A DNA stretch of 64,000 nt, taken from NCBI RefSeq assembly GCF_005222485.1, contig NZ_CP029078.1:5545501-5609500 (forward strand). The letters are read 5' to 3'. This document shows, one piece after another, positions 26,200 through 34,430 of this stretch (position 1 is its first letter; each line of letters starts with the position of its first letter). Made by a program: the position numbers and the translations under genes. The notes beneath the pieces are model-generated. The model worked only from the letters and a program-made list of their open reading frames with translations. It was not told where the DNA came from and ran no database searches. This stretch comes from Streptomyces griseoviridis (lineage in GTDB: Bacteria; Actinomycetota; Actinomycetes; Streptomycetales; Streptomycetaceae).

Positions 26200-26229
26200 G
26201 CGACCCGGGCCACCTCAGACGACCTCGTC

Positions 26230-26985
26230 TCAGCGCAGCCCCACACACAGCTTGACGACCGGCAGACAGATCCTGTGACTGGCCGACCCGGCAGATCCGG
26301 GTGATCCGGCAGATCCGGGTGATCCGGTCGGCTGCGGCGTGGACGGCGCGGGCGTCGGCGTCGGCCGTGACGGGCGCGGGGTGCTGTGACCGCCGGGCCG
26401 CTGGCCCGTGCCCGAGGCGCCGTCCGACGACGTCGACGGCATCGGAGCCGCAGGCTCCCGCGCGGACGGTGCGGACGGCCTGGCGCGGCCGGAGCCGGTG
26501 GGCCCCGGGCTCGCGCCTGCCCCTTCGGACGCCCGGCCCGCGCGCCCGCCGCCCGGTGCGGTGCTCACCCCGCCCGGGGCGGAGGTCGCCGACGAACGCG
26601 CCCGAGGGGCGGCCGGGAGACCGCCGTCCGACCGGCCGGGGGTGGGCCGGGCGCCGGCCACCTCCGAGGGAACGTTCCGCCCCTGGGCCCGGTCCCCGCC
26701 GACCCCGGCGTCGGGCGTGAGCCGCACCAGACTCAGCACACCGGCGGCGACCACCACCCCGACGGCGGTCAGCAGCACCTTGCGCGGCCGAGGCCGGCGG
26801 TGGCGCCCACGAGGACGGGACCGGGGGTGGGTCAGGGCCCAGGGGCGCGGGCGCGTCGGCAGGGAGCGCGGGGTGGGGGACGTGGGCGCGGTGGAGGGTC
26901 TCGCTCCGTGGGGTGGTGGGTTGCGGGCGGGTGGTGCGGTCGGGTCGTCCCGCGCAGGCGTCGGCCTGGTCCGTGTCTCGCTCAT
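26230..26985 (-). CDS. Single-pass membrane protein with Pro/Ser/Gly-rich outer region
   Basis: 251 aa. About 70 basic and Pro-rich cytoplasmic residues, a membrane helix at about 70-88 (VLLTAVGVVVAAGVLSLV), then a long low-complexity Ser/Thr/Pro/Gly region with SPGSAG repeats and a compact end HRICLPVVKLCVGLR with two Cys. The conserved-looking Cys tail suggests an extracytoplasmic function, perhaps a disulfide. I do not recognise the family. GGGGAGGGG precedes the ATG. Confidence 0.7.
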   Translation of the reverse strand: MSETRTRPTPARDDPTAPPARNPPPHGARPSTAPTSPTPRSLPTRPRPWALTHPRSRPRGRHRRPRPRKVLLTAVGVVVAAGVLSLVRLTPDAGVGGDRAQGRNVPSEVAGARPTPGRSDGGLPAAPRARSSATSAPGGVSTAPGGGRAGRASEGAGASPGPTGSGRARPSAPSAREPAAPMPSTSSDGASGTGQRPGGHSTPRPSRPTPTPAPSTPQPTGSPGSAGSPGSAGSASHRICLPVVKLCVGLR

Positions 26986-27190
26986 GGCGGCCCCTCCCCG
27001 GTACGCGCTGGCGGACGCACGCTATGCGCGGGAGCCGGGCGCCGGTCGGGTGAAGCCGTCGGACATCACTCGAACGAGGTGTTCGGGCGAGGTGCGGGAA
27101 CTGACAGCTGTGCGATGCGCCCCCTGATGCGGTCACGTGGTCGAACGGCCTTTCCCGGCGCGGCCCCGGCTGCGATGATCGGGGCGGACA

Positions 27191-27206
27191 GTTAACCCGC
27201 GTTAAC
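27191..27206. promoter_or_regulatory. AccR-type operator before the crotonase gene
   Basis: GTTAACCCGCGTTAAC fits GTTAA-N6-TTAAC, the 16-bp palindrome I remember for the S. avermitilis TetR-type repressor AccR, which controls short-chain acyl-CoA genes. It ends 11 bp before the crotonase ATG, touching the ribosome site, so binding would block expression. Confidence 0.65.
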
Positions 27207-27217
27207 CGGAGGGCGTC

Positions 27218-28018
27218 ATGAGTGAGGAACGGTTCGGGGAGTTCGTCGTGGTGCGGCGGGCCGGGGACGGGCATGTCGCCGAGCTGGTCCTCGACCGGCC
27301 GAAGGCCATGAACGCGGTGTCGTCGGCGATGGCCCGGTCGATCGCCGGGGCCTGTGCCGCGCTGTCCCGCGACCCGGGGGTCCGGGTCACCGTCCTGACG
27401 TCCACCCACGAGCGCGCCTTCTGCGTCGGCGCCGACCTCAAGGAGCGCAACGCCCTCAGCGACGCCGACCTGCTCAAGCAGCGGCCCGTGGCGCGCGCCG
27501 CCTACGGCGGGGTCCTCGACCTGCCCATGCCGACGATCGCCGCCGTGCACGGCTTCGCGCTGGGCGGCGGCTTCGAACTGGCGCTGTCCTGCGACGTGAT
27601 CGTCGCCGACCGGAGCGCCGTCGTCGGGCTGCCGGAGGTCTCCGTCGGCGTGATCCCGGGCGGCGGCGGGACCCAACTGCTGCCCCGCAGGGTCGGCGCC
27701 GCCCGCGCGGCCGAGCTGATCTTCACCGCGCGGCGCCTCGACGCGGCGGAGGCGGCGGATCTCGGCCTGGTCGACCAACTGGTGGACGTCGGCAGGGACC
27801 GGGACGAGGCGCTGGCGCTCGCCGCCCGGATGGCCGCGAACTCCCCGGTCGGCCTGCGGGCGGCCAAGCGCGCCCTGCGGCTCGGACACGGCCTCGACCT
27901 CCCGTCCGGCCTGGAGATCGAGGACGCGGCCTGGCGCACGGTGGCTTTCTCGGGGGACCGCGCGGAGGGCGTGGCCGCCTTCAACGAGAAGCGCGAGCCC
28001 CGGTGGCCGGGCGAGTGA
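27218..28018 (+). CDS. Enoyl-CoA hydratase/isomerase (crotonase family)
   Basis: 266 aa. Crotonase fold: FCVGADLKERN for the first oxyanion-hole strand, HGFALGGGFELALSCDVIVA with the first catalytic Glu, and VGLPEVSVGVIPGGGGTQLL with the second Glu. Probably hydrates a 2-enoyl-CoA in fatty or branched-chain acid oxidation. The ATG follows GGAGGG. The AccR-like site just upstream ties it to acyl-CoA homeostasis. Confidence 0.9.
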   Translation: MSEERFGEFVVVRRAGDGHVAELVLDRPKAMNAVSSAMARSIAGACAALSRDPGVRVTVLTSTHERAFCVGADLKERNALSDADLLKQRPVARAAYGGVLDLPMPTIAAVHGFALGGGFELALSCDVIVADRSAVVGLPEVSVGVIPGGGGTQLLPRRVGAARAAELIFTARRLDAAEAADLGLVDQLVDVGRDRDEALALAARMAANSPVGLRAAKRALRLGHGLDLPSGLEIEDAAWRTVAFSGDRAEGVAAFNEKREPRWPGE

Positions 28019-28107
28019 CCCGCCGGCGGAGGCGGCCCCGGTCGCCCCGGTCACCCCACCGCACCGTCAATGTCCCGGATCGCCCGAAAACTCCCTAGCC
28101 TGGAGCG

Positions 28108-29262
28108 ATGGGTGAGGACAGGCGGCTCACGGCGGTCGTCGCGCTGGCGCAGGGCATGGCTGCCGCCCAGGGCCCGCGCGAGGCGTGGCGGGCGGCGGCG
28201 GCCGGCGCCTGTGACGCGCTGGGCGGCAGCTTCGCCGCCCTCTCCGTGTGGGAGCGGGAGCGGGGCAGACTGCGGGTCCTCGCCAACGTGGGGGAGCGGG
28301 CGGCGGGGGAGGAGGAGTTCCCCGAGGACGAGTCGTACCCGGTGCACCAGTTCCCCGAGATCGCCGAGTTCCTGCACGAGCGCTGGGCGGGCGGCGGCGA
28401 GCCCAACGCCTGGGTCGAGACGGCGGCGGGTCCCGCCGCGGGCAACCGGCCCGGCTACGTCCACCAGCGGGTCGCCGCCCTGCGCCGACGCGGCCGGGGT
28501 TCGTGCGTGGTCGCGCCGATCGTGCTGCACGGCAGGGCGTGGGGCGAGCTGTATGTCGCCCGCCCGGCCGGCGCCCCCGTCTTCGGCCGGGCCGACGCCG
28601 ACTTCGCCACCGTCCTGGCCGCCGTGGTCGCCGCCGGCATCGCCCAGACCGAACGCCTTGAGGAGGCCACCCGGCTGGCCTTCACCGACGCCCTGACCGG
28701 CCTCGCCAACCGCCGTGCGGTGGACGGCAGGCTGGACGAGGCCGTCGAACGGCACCGCGTCGAGGGCGCCGTCGTCAGTCTCGTCGTCTGCGATCTGAAC
28801 GGGCTCAAGCGGGTCAACGACACCCTCGGGCACGCCGTCGGCGACCGTCTCCTGGAGCGGTTCGGGTCCGTGCTCTCGCTGTGCGGGGCGATGCTGCCCG
28901 GGGCGCTCGCCGCGCGGCTCGGCGGCGACGAGTTCTGTCTGCTCGCGGTCGGCCCGCCCGCCGCCGACGTGGTCTCGGCCGCCGGTGAACTGTGCCGCCG
29001 CGCGGCCGAGTTGGAGTTGGGCGAGGGGGTGGCCTGCGGGGTCGCGAGCACCGGCGACCCGATCGGTCCGGTGCGCTCGGCCCGCCGGCTGTTCCGGCTC
29101 GCGGACGCCGCCCAGTACCGCGCCAAGGCGCTGCGCGCCACCGGCCCCGTGGTCGCAGGGCGCGAGGGCCCCGACGACCCCGTGATCAGGCTCGCCGACG
29201 AGCCGCCGCCCGAGGGCGCGGAGGGCGCGGAACGCCGCCGCTTCCGGGGGCGGCGGGGCTGA
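28108..29262 (+). CDS. GAF-GGDEF diguanylate cyclase, CdgE-like
   Basis: 384 aa. An N-terminal GAF-like sensor (about 10-180) with GSFAALSVWERERG precedes a GGDEF domain: FTDALTGLANRRAVDGRLDE, DLNGLKRVNDTLGHAVGD, catalytic RLGGDEF. The RxxD product-inhibition site normally five residues before GGDEF is absent (PGALAARLGGDEF). Expected to make c-di-GMP, which holds Streptomyces in vegetative growth through BldD. Position by hutH matches the CdgE locus as I recall it. No transmembrane segment. Confidence 0.87.
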   Translation: MGEDRRLTAVVALAQGMAAAQGPREAWRAAAAGACDALGGSFAALSVWERERGRLRVLANVGERAAGEEEFPEDESYPVHQFPEIAEFLHERWAGGGEPNAWVETAAGPAAGNRPGYVHQRVAALRRRGRGSCVVAPIVLHGRAWGELYVARPAGAPVFGRADADFATVLAAVVAAGIAQTERLEEATRLAFTDALTGLANRRAVDGRLDEAVERHRVEGAVVSLVVCDLNGLKRVNDTLGHAVGDRLLERFGSVLSLCGAMLPGALAARLGGDEFCLLAVGPPAADVVSAAGELCRRAAELELGEGVACGVASTGDPIGPVRSARRLFRLADAAQYRAKALRATGPVVAGREGPDDPVIRLADEPPPEGAEGAERRRFRGRRG

Positions 29263-29412
29263 GCGGGCGGGGTGGTGGCTTCTGGCTTCTGGCTGGTGGC
29301 CCGTGACCCGGCCGTCCGGTGGTCCGGCGGCCTGGTCGTCCGGCGGCCCGGTCATCCGTTCGTACACGATCCGGACGTGCGCCGCCGATCACGTCCGCCG
29401 GGTTACTTCGCC

Positions 29413-29465
29413 GTGCCGTCGAACGTGTCGGGCCCCGCTCCTCAGTCGTGCCGTCGAATGTCCCG
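29413..29465. promoter_or_regulatory. 18-bp direct repeats upstream of hutH
   Basis: GTGCCGTCGAACGTGTCG (29413-29430) and GTGCCGTCGAATGTCCCG (29448-29465) are 15/18 identical and 35 bp apart start to start. They lie about 90-140 bp before hutH, where a Hut regulator would act. No protein is known to bind. Confidence 0.45.
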
Positions 29466-29552
29466 TTCTTGGTGTGACGAAGCGGTAAGGGGTGGACCCC
29501 CGGCCCACTGGTGACATCGTCGAATTCACTGCGTACGCTCCTGAATATGGAT

Positions 29553-31091
29553 ATGCACACTGTGGTGGTGGGGACGTCCGGGGTGACCGCGTCCGACGTG
29601 CTCGCCGTGGCGCGCGGCGGTGCCAGGGTCGAGCTGTCGGGGGAGGCGGTCGCGGCCCTCGCCGCGGCCCGCGAGGTCGTCGAGGCGCTGGCCGCCAAGC
29701 CGGAGCCGGTCTACGGCGTCAGCACCGGCTTCGGCGCCCTCGCGACCCGGCACATCAGCCCGGAACTGCGCGCGACGCTCCAGCGCAACATTGTCCGCTC
29801 GCACGCCGCGGGCATGGGAGCGCGCGTCGAGCGCGAGGTCGTCAGGGCGCTGATGTTCCTGCGCCTGAAGACCGTCTGTTCCGGCCGCACCGGTGTCCGC
29901 CCCGAGGTCGCGCGGACCATGGCCGACGTCCTGAACGCCGGTATCACCCCGGTCGTGCACGAGTACGGCTCGCTCGGCTGCTCCGGCGACCTGGCCCCGC
30001 TCTCGCACTGCGCCCTGACCCTGATGGGCGAGGGCGACGCCGAGGGCCCCGACGGCGTCGTCCGCCCGGCGGGCGAGCTGCTCGCCGAGCACGGCATCGC
30101 GCCCGTCGAACTGCGCGAGAAGGAGGGGCTCGCGCTCCTCAACGGCACCGACGGCATGCTCGGCATGCTGGTCATGGCCCTCGCCGACCTCGACACCCTC
30201 TACAAGACGGCCGACGTCACCGCGGCCCTCTCCCTCGAAGCCCTGCTCGGCACCGAGAAGGTGCTCGCCCCCGAGCTGCACGCCATCCGACCGCACCCGG
30301 GCCAGGGCGCCGCGGCCGCCAACATGCTGGCCGTGCTGAAGGGCTCGGGCCTCACCGGACACCACCAGGACGGCGCCCCGCGCGTCCAGGACGCCTACTC
30401 GGTGCGCTGCGCCCCGCAGGTCGCGGGCGCGGGACGGGACACCCTCGCGCACGCCCGGCTGGTCGCGGAGCGCGAGCTGGCGTCGGCCGTGGACAACCCG
30501 GTGATCCTGCCCGACGGGCGCGTCGAGTCCAACGGCAACTTCCACGGCGCCCCGGTGGCGTACGTCCTTGACTTCCTCGCCATCGCCGCCGCCGACCTCG
30601 CCTCCATCGCCGAGCGCCGCACCGACCGGCTGCTCGACAAGAACCGCAGCCACGGGCTGCCGCCGTTCCTCGCCGACGACGCCGGTGTCGACTCCGGTCT
30701 GATGATCGCCCAGTACACGCAGGCGGCGCTGGTCAGCGAGATGAAGCGGCTGGCCGTCCCGGCGTCGGCCGACTCCATCCCGTCGTCGGCCATGCAGGAG
30801 GACCACGTCTCGATGGGCTGGTCGGCCGCCCGCAAGCTGCGCACGGCCGTCGGCAACCTCGCGCGCGTGCTGGCCGTCGAGCTGTACGCGGCCACCCGCG
30901 CCGTCGAACTCCGGGCCGGCCTCGACCCGGCGCCCGCCTCGCGGGCCGTCATCGACGCGGTGCGGGCCGCGGGCGTCGGCGGCCCGGGGCCCGACCGCTT
31001 CCTGGCCCCGGACCTGGCCGCCGCGGACACGTTCGTCCGCGCCGGGGGAGCGGTGGCGGCAGCGGAGACGGTGACGGGACCGCTGCTGTAG
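29553..31091 (+). CDS. hutH: Histidine ammonia-lyase
   Basis: 512 aa. First step of histidine use: L-histidine to trans-urocanate plus ammonia. The MIO cofactor forms from Cys143-Ser144-Gly145 in GSLGCSGDLAP; Streptomyces HAL has Cys where most have Ala. Further signatures: NGTDGMLGML, QDAYSVRCAPQV, SGNFHG-like SNGNFHGAPVAY. The start at 29553 (MHTVVVGTS) matches S. coelicolor; an ATG at 29547 would add two residues. The other hut genes are not in the window. Confidence 0.95.
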   Translation: MHTVVVGTSGVTASDVLAVARGGARVELSGEAVAALAAAREVVEALAAKPEPVYGVSTGFGALATRHISPELRATLQRNIVRSHAAGMGARVEREVVRALMFLRLKTVCSGRTGVRPEVARTMADVLNAGITPVVHEYGSLGCSGDLAPLSHCALTLMGEGDAEGPDGVVRPAGELLAEHGIAPVELREKEGLALLNGTDGMLGMLVMALADLDTLYKTADVTAALSLEALLGTEKVLAPELHAIRPHPGQGAAAANMLAVLKGSGLTGHHQDGAPRVQDAYSVRCAPQVAGAGRDTLAHARLVAERELASAVDNPVILPDGRVESNGNFHGAPVAYVLDFLAIAAADLASIAERRTDRLLDKNRSHGLPPFLADDAGVDSGLMIAQYTQAALVSEMKRLAVPASADSIPSSAMQEDHVSMGWSAARKLRTAVGNLARVLAVELYAATRAVELRAGLDPAPASRAVIDAVRAAGVGGPGPDRFLAPDLAAADTFVRAGGAVAAAETVTGPLL

Positions 31092-31109
31092 GGCGGGCCG
31101 CGCACGCCG

Positions 31110-31150
31110 CGGGCGGGGCCCGGCCGGTCGGTACGGCCGGGCCCCGCCCG
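31110..31150. terminator. Bidirectional hairpin terminator
   Basis: A perfect 17-bp stem CGGGCGGGGCCCGGCCG with its complement and a 7-nt loop stands between the convergent ends of hutH and the lipoprotein gene. Confidence 0.9.
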
Positions 31151-31158
31151 CGATGGTG

Positions 31159-31956
31159 CTACTTGAGCTTGGCCTCCTGGGCCGTGACGATCTCCGCCGG
31201 GATGGAGATGTCGGCCTTCTTGCCCGACAGGGCCGCCAGGTTGAGCGAGTAGTACGTGGCGACCGTCGAGCCGTGCCGCACGACCTCGGCGTTCACCTGC
31301 GTCTCACCCTCGTCGGTCTTGCCGTTGACCGTGTAGGCGATCGACTCGTCGCCCGACCCCGTGGACTTCCCCGCGGTCACCTTGGTGAACCGCTGGGTCT
31401 CCTGGCCCTTCGCCGAGAGCGTGAAGCCGCTCGCGCAGCTGGTGGTGACGGCGTCCTTGACGGCCTTCATGGTCCGCTGCGCGCCGTCCCCGTCGTACGA
31501 GGAGAGCGAGACGATCGTGATGGTGGAGCCGAGCAGGTCCATCGCGGCGTCCAGGTCCTCGTCCGAGCCGGCCGACGGGGCGGACGTGGGCGCCGCCTGG
31601 GTGGCGACCCGGTTGACGTAGGCGCTCTCGTCGCCGGGCGCGAACCCGGTGAGGACGTAGGCGAGCGGCTCGCACGCGGCGTCCTTCACCGTCAGCGCGT
31701 CCTTCGACGGGACGATCTGCTGGGCGGCGCCGGCCGGCTTGACGTCGTAGCCCTTCAGGTCGGCCTTGCCGACGATCAGCTTCTCCAGCTCGGCCGCGCC
31801 GAGCGCCTTGGCCGTGGCGGCCGGTGCGGACGGCTTGTCCGCGGTGTTCTTGGTGTCCTTCGCGTCGGTATCCCCGCCGCACCCCGTGATGAGGGCGAGC
31901 GACAGCGCACCCACGGACATCGTGGCGGCAGCGCGGGCCCTCGATGATCTCTTCAT
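31159..31956 (-). CDS. Secreted lipoprotein of unknown function
   Basis: 265 aa. Signal peptide with lipobox LITGC (Cys at about 26), then an Asp/Lys/Thr-rich linker. The mature domain has three Cys in all and stretches such as LIVGKADLKGYDVKPAG and DESAYVNRVATQ, which resemble Streptomyces surface lipoproteins of unknown role. It would be anchored to the outer face of the membrane. Immediately downstream of a LAxTG wall-protein gene on the same strand. Confidence 0.8.
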   Translation of the reverse strand: MKRSSRARAAATMSVGALSLALITGCGGDTDAKDTKNTADKPSAPAATAKALGAAELEKLIVGKADLKGYDVKPAGAAQQIVPSKDALTVKDAACEPLAYVLTGFAPGDESAYVNRVATQAAPTSAPSAGSDEDLDAAMDLLGSTITIVSLSSYDGDGAQRTMKAVKDAVTTSCASGFTLSAKGQETQRFTKVTAGKSTGSGDESIAYTVNGKTDEGETQVNAEVVRHGSTVATYYSLNLAALSGKKADISIPAEIVTAQEAKLK

Positions 31957-31998
31957 GAGCGGACTATGAAGTTAGGGTCAAGTGATCGTCAAGTCGAT

Positions 31999-32328
31999 TC
32001 AGAACCCGAGGCGTTCGCGGCGCACCGAGTAGACGACGAAGCCCGCTCCGAGCGTGAGGAAGAGGGTGCCGCCGACGACGTACGGAGTGGTGTCGAAGCT
32101 GCCGGTGTCGGCCAGTTCGACGTCCCCCGTGCCGTCCTCGGCGGCCGACGCCGTGTCCGACGTCCCCGACTCCTGGGAGAGCGCCCTGGCCTGCGTCGTC
32201 GAGGTCGCCGAGGGCCGGTCGGCCCCCGAGGTCCCCGGGGACGCGTTGGCGGACGGGACGAACCACAGGGCGCCCAGGAGGGTCCCCGCGGCGGTGGCGG
32301 TCAGCAACGAACGGCGAGCGGATGACAC
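31999..32328 (-). CDS. Small sortase-anchored surface protein (LADTG)
   Basis: 109 aa. Signal peptide (cut near ANA-SP), a short Ser/Thr/Asp-rich mature part, then ELADTG, a membrane helix and the basic end RRERLGF. LAxTG is the motif of Streptomyces class E sortases, so the mature peptide of about 60 residues would be linked to peptidoglycan. GTG start, AAGGGGA in front. 42 bp before the lipoprotein gene. Confidence 0.8.
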   Translation of the reverse strand: MSSARRSLLTATAAGTLLGALWFVPSANASPGTSGADRPSATSTTQARALSQESGTSDTASAAEDGTGDVELADTGSFDTTPYVVGGTLFLTLGAGFVVYSVRRERLGF

Positions 32329-32437
32329 GGAATATCGATCCCCTTGTGGCGCTGGTGAATTGGCCGTGTGGGGCGATGTTAGTGAAAGGCGCGGGTCACG
32401 GGAAAGTCACGGGCGCGACGGGCCGTACTCTCCGGGC

Positions 32438-32827
32438 ATGAGCATCGAAGAGACCCCGCGATATGTACGGCTTCGGGTGGAAGTCGTCCTCGAAGTGAAC
32501 GACGTCGACGCCGTCACGCAGGCCGCGCTGCGCAGGATCACCGACGACGAAGGTGTACCCGACGGCGAGCGGGTACACGCACAGAGTGCTGTGACGGAAG
32601 ACACCGCGGAGGCCCTCGCCCATCTCGTCGACCCGTTCGACCTGGTCAGCGAGGTGCCGGGGGTGGAACTCGCGCAGGCCTCGTGGTCGAGCGAGGAAAT
32701 CGAGTACGACCCCGACGCGCCCGACTGGGAGCTGGACGAGGATGATGAGACGGCGGAGTATCCCGAGGACGCCGAGGGCGCCGAGGGGGCCGAGGAGACC
32801 GAAGAGGCGGTGCAGGGCGTCCGTTGA
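32438..32827 (+). CDS. Conserved hypothetical acidic protein
   Basis: 129 aa, soluble. Residues 1-85 look like a small folded domain (RYVRLRVEVVLEVNDVDAVT); the rest is strongly acidic (WELDEDDETAEYPEDAEGAE). No known motif. Divergent from the LADTG protein gene. Streptomyces homologues occur near the L,D-transpeptidase, function unknown. Confidence 0.75.
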   Translation: MSIEETPRYVRLRVEVVLEVNDVDAVTQAALRRITDDEGVPDGERVHAQSAVTEDTAEALAHLVDPFDLVSEVPGVELAQASWSSEEIEYDPDAPDWELDEDDETAEYPEDAEGAEGAEETEEAVQGVR

Positions 32828-32848
32828 GGCGTCCGGGGAAAAACCTGG

Positions 32849-32874
32849 CCCCGGACGGCAACCGCCGTCCGGGG
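32849..32874. terminator. Hairpin terminator
   Basis: CCCCGGACGGC and its complement with a 4-nt loop (AACC), followed by TTCTC, 22 bp after the stop of the acidic protein gene. Confidence 0.8.
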
Positions 32875-33047
32875 TTCTCGCGTCTCAGAGATGCACACCG
32901 ACCGACCGCCGCACCACGCGTTCCCCGGCGACGTGGCGTGCCCCACATGTCCGCGGATCGTGGAACGGGACGCAGCGGTCGTAGCGTTGAAGTGCGTTAA
33001 CGGGGACTGTTGGGGTTCTGGGTTCGGCAACGATGGAGAAGCGTGTG

Positions 33048-34295
33048 ATGACGGACAGTAAGCGGCGCAGGGGCCTGATGGCCGCGTCCGCTCTGCTCGG
33101 CGGTGTGCTGGTGCTCTCGGCGTGTTCGGGCAGCGACGACGCCTCGGGCGGCGGGGGCAAGGACGCCTCGCAGGCCCAGGCGGACGAGGCGGCGGCCAAG
33201 AAGACCTCGGCGGCCGATATCAAGATCACGCCGAAGGACGGTTCGGACAACGCCTCCATCAACAACTCGGCCGCGGTCACGGTCAGCAAGGGCACGCTCA
33301 CCAGCGTCGCCATGAAGACCGCCGAGGGCGCCGCCGTCGCGGGCGAGCTGTCCGCCGACAAGACCAGCTGGAAGCCGACCACCCAGCTGGAGCGCTCCAC
33401 CACCTACAAGGTGACGGCGGCGGCGAAGGACGCGGACGGCCGGGTCGCGCACGAGAACGCGTCGTTCACGACCGTCTCCCCGACCAACAGCTTCATAGGC
33501 AACTTCACGCCGGAGAACGGTTCCACCGTCGGCGTGGGCATGCCGGTGTCGATCAACTTCGACAAGGCGATCACCAACAAGGCCGCGGTCCAGAAGGGCA
33601 TCACGGTCACCTCCAGCAGCGGTCAGGAGGTCGTCGGGCACTGGTTCAACGCCAACCGCATCGACTTCCGCCCCGAGGAGTACTGGAAGGGCAACTCCAC
33701 CGTCACGCTGAAGCTCGCGCTCGACGGTGTCGAGGGTGCCTCCGGCGTCTTCGGCGTCCAGCAGAAGACGATCACCTTCCACGTGGCCCGCAACCAGGTC
33801 TCCTACGTCGACGCGAAGACCAAGCAGATGAAGGTCACGCAGGACGGCAACACCATCAAGACCATCCCGATCTCCGCGGGCTCCCCGGACAACAAGACGT
33901 ATGAAGGCGTCATGGTGATGTCCGAGAAGTTCAAGGAGACGCGCATGAACGGCGCGACCGTCGGCTTCACCGACGACGACGGCAAGGGCGAGTACGACAT
34001 CAAGGACGTGCCGCACGCCATCCGGCTCACCAACTCCGGCACCTTCATGCACGGCAACTACTGGGGCGCCAAGTCCATCTTCGGCAGCGTGAACACCAGC
34101 CACGGCTGTGTGGGCCTGTCCGACACCAAGGGTGCCGACGACACCGGCACCCCCGCCTACTGGATGTACAGCCACTCGCTGGTCGGTGACGTCGTGGTCG
34201 TCAAGAACACCGGCGACAAGACCGTCGCGCCGGACAACGGCCTCAACGGCTGGAACCTCAACTGGGCCGACTGGAAGGCCGGTTCCGCCGTCTGA
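33048..34295 (+). CDS. L,D-transpeptidase lipoprotein
   Basis: 415 aa. Lipobox LVLSAC, then two Ig-like regions (about 55-260) and a YkuD domain with the catalytic motif NTSHGCVGL, Cys354. In this family the enzyme forms 3-3 crosslinks in peptidoglycan and is anchored outside the membrane. The ATG at 33048 is preceded by GGAGAAG; an upstream ATG at 33033 has no ribosome site. A hairpin terminator follows. Confidence 0.92.
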   Translation: MTDSKRRRGLMAASALLGGVLVLSACSGSDDASGGGGKDASQAQADEAAAKKTSAADIKITPKDGSDNASINNSAAVTVSKGTLTSVAMKTAEGAAVAGELSADKTSWKPTTQLERSTTYKVTAAAKDADGRVAHENASFTTVSPTNSFIGNFTPENGSTVGVGMPVSINFDKAITNKAAVQKGITVTSSSGQEVVGHWFNANRIDFRPEEYWKGNSTVTLKLALDGVEGASGVFGVQQKTITFHVARNQVSYVDAKTKQMKVTQDGNTIKTIPISAGSPDNKTYEGVMVMSEKFKETRMNGATVGFTDDDGKGEYDIKDVPHAIRLTNSGTFMHGNYWGAKSIFGSVNTSHGCVGLSDTKGADDTGTPAYWMYSHSLVGDVVVVKNTGDKTVAPDNGLNGWNLNWADWKAGSAV

Positions 34296-34317
34296 CGCAC
34301 CCTCACCCCACAGACTT

Positions 34318-34345
34318 CCGATGCCGCCCCCAGGGGCGGCATCGG
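34318..34345. terminator. Hairpin terminator after the L,D-transpeptidase gene
   Basis: CCGATGCCGCCCC pairs with GGGGCGGCATCGG around a very short loop and is followed by TGTTT. Confidence 0.85.
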
Positions 34346-34430
34346 TGTTTGCGGGGTGGTCCACAGCCTTCTCATGATTCTCTTATGCGGGCCTTATCGA
34401 GTCGTCACGGTCTGTCCCTACCTTGCGGCC

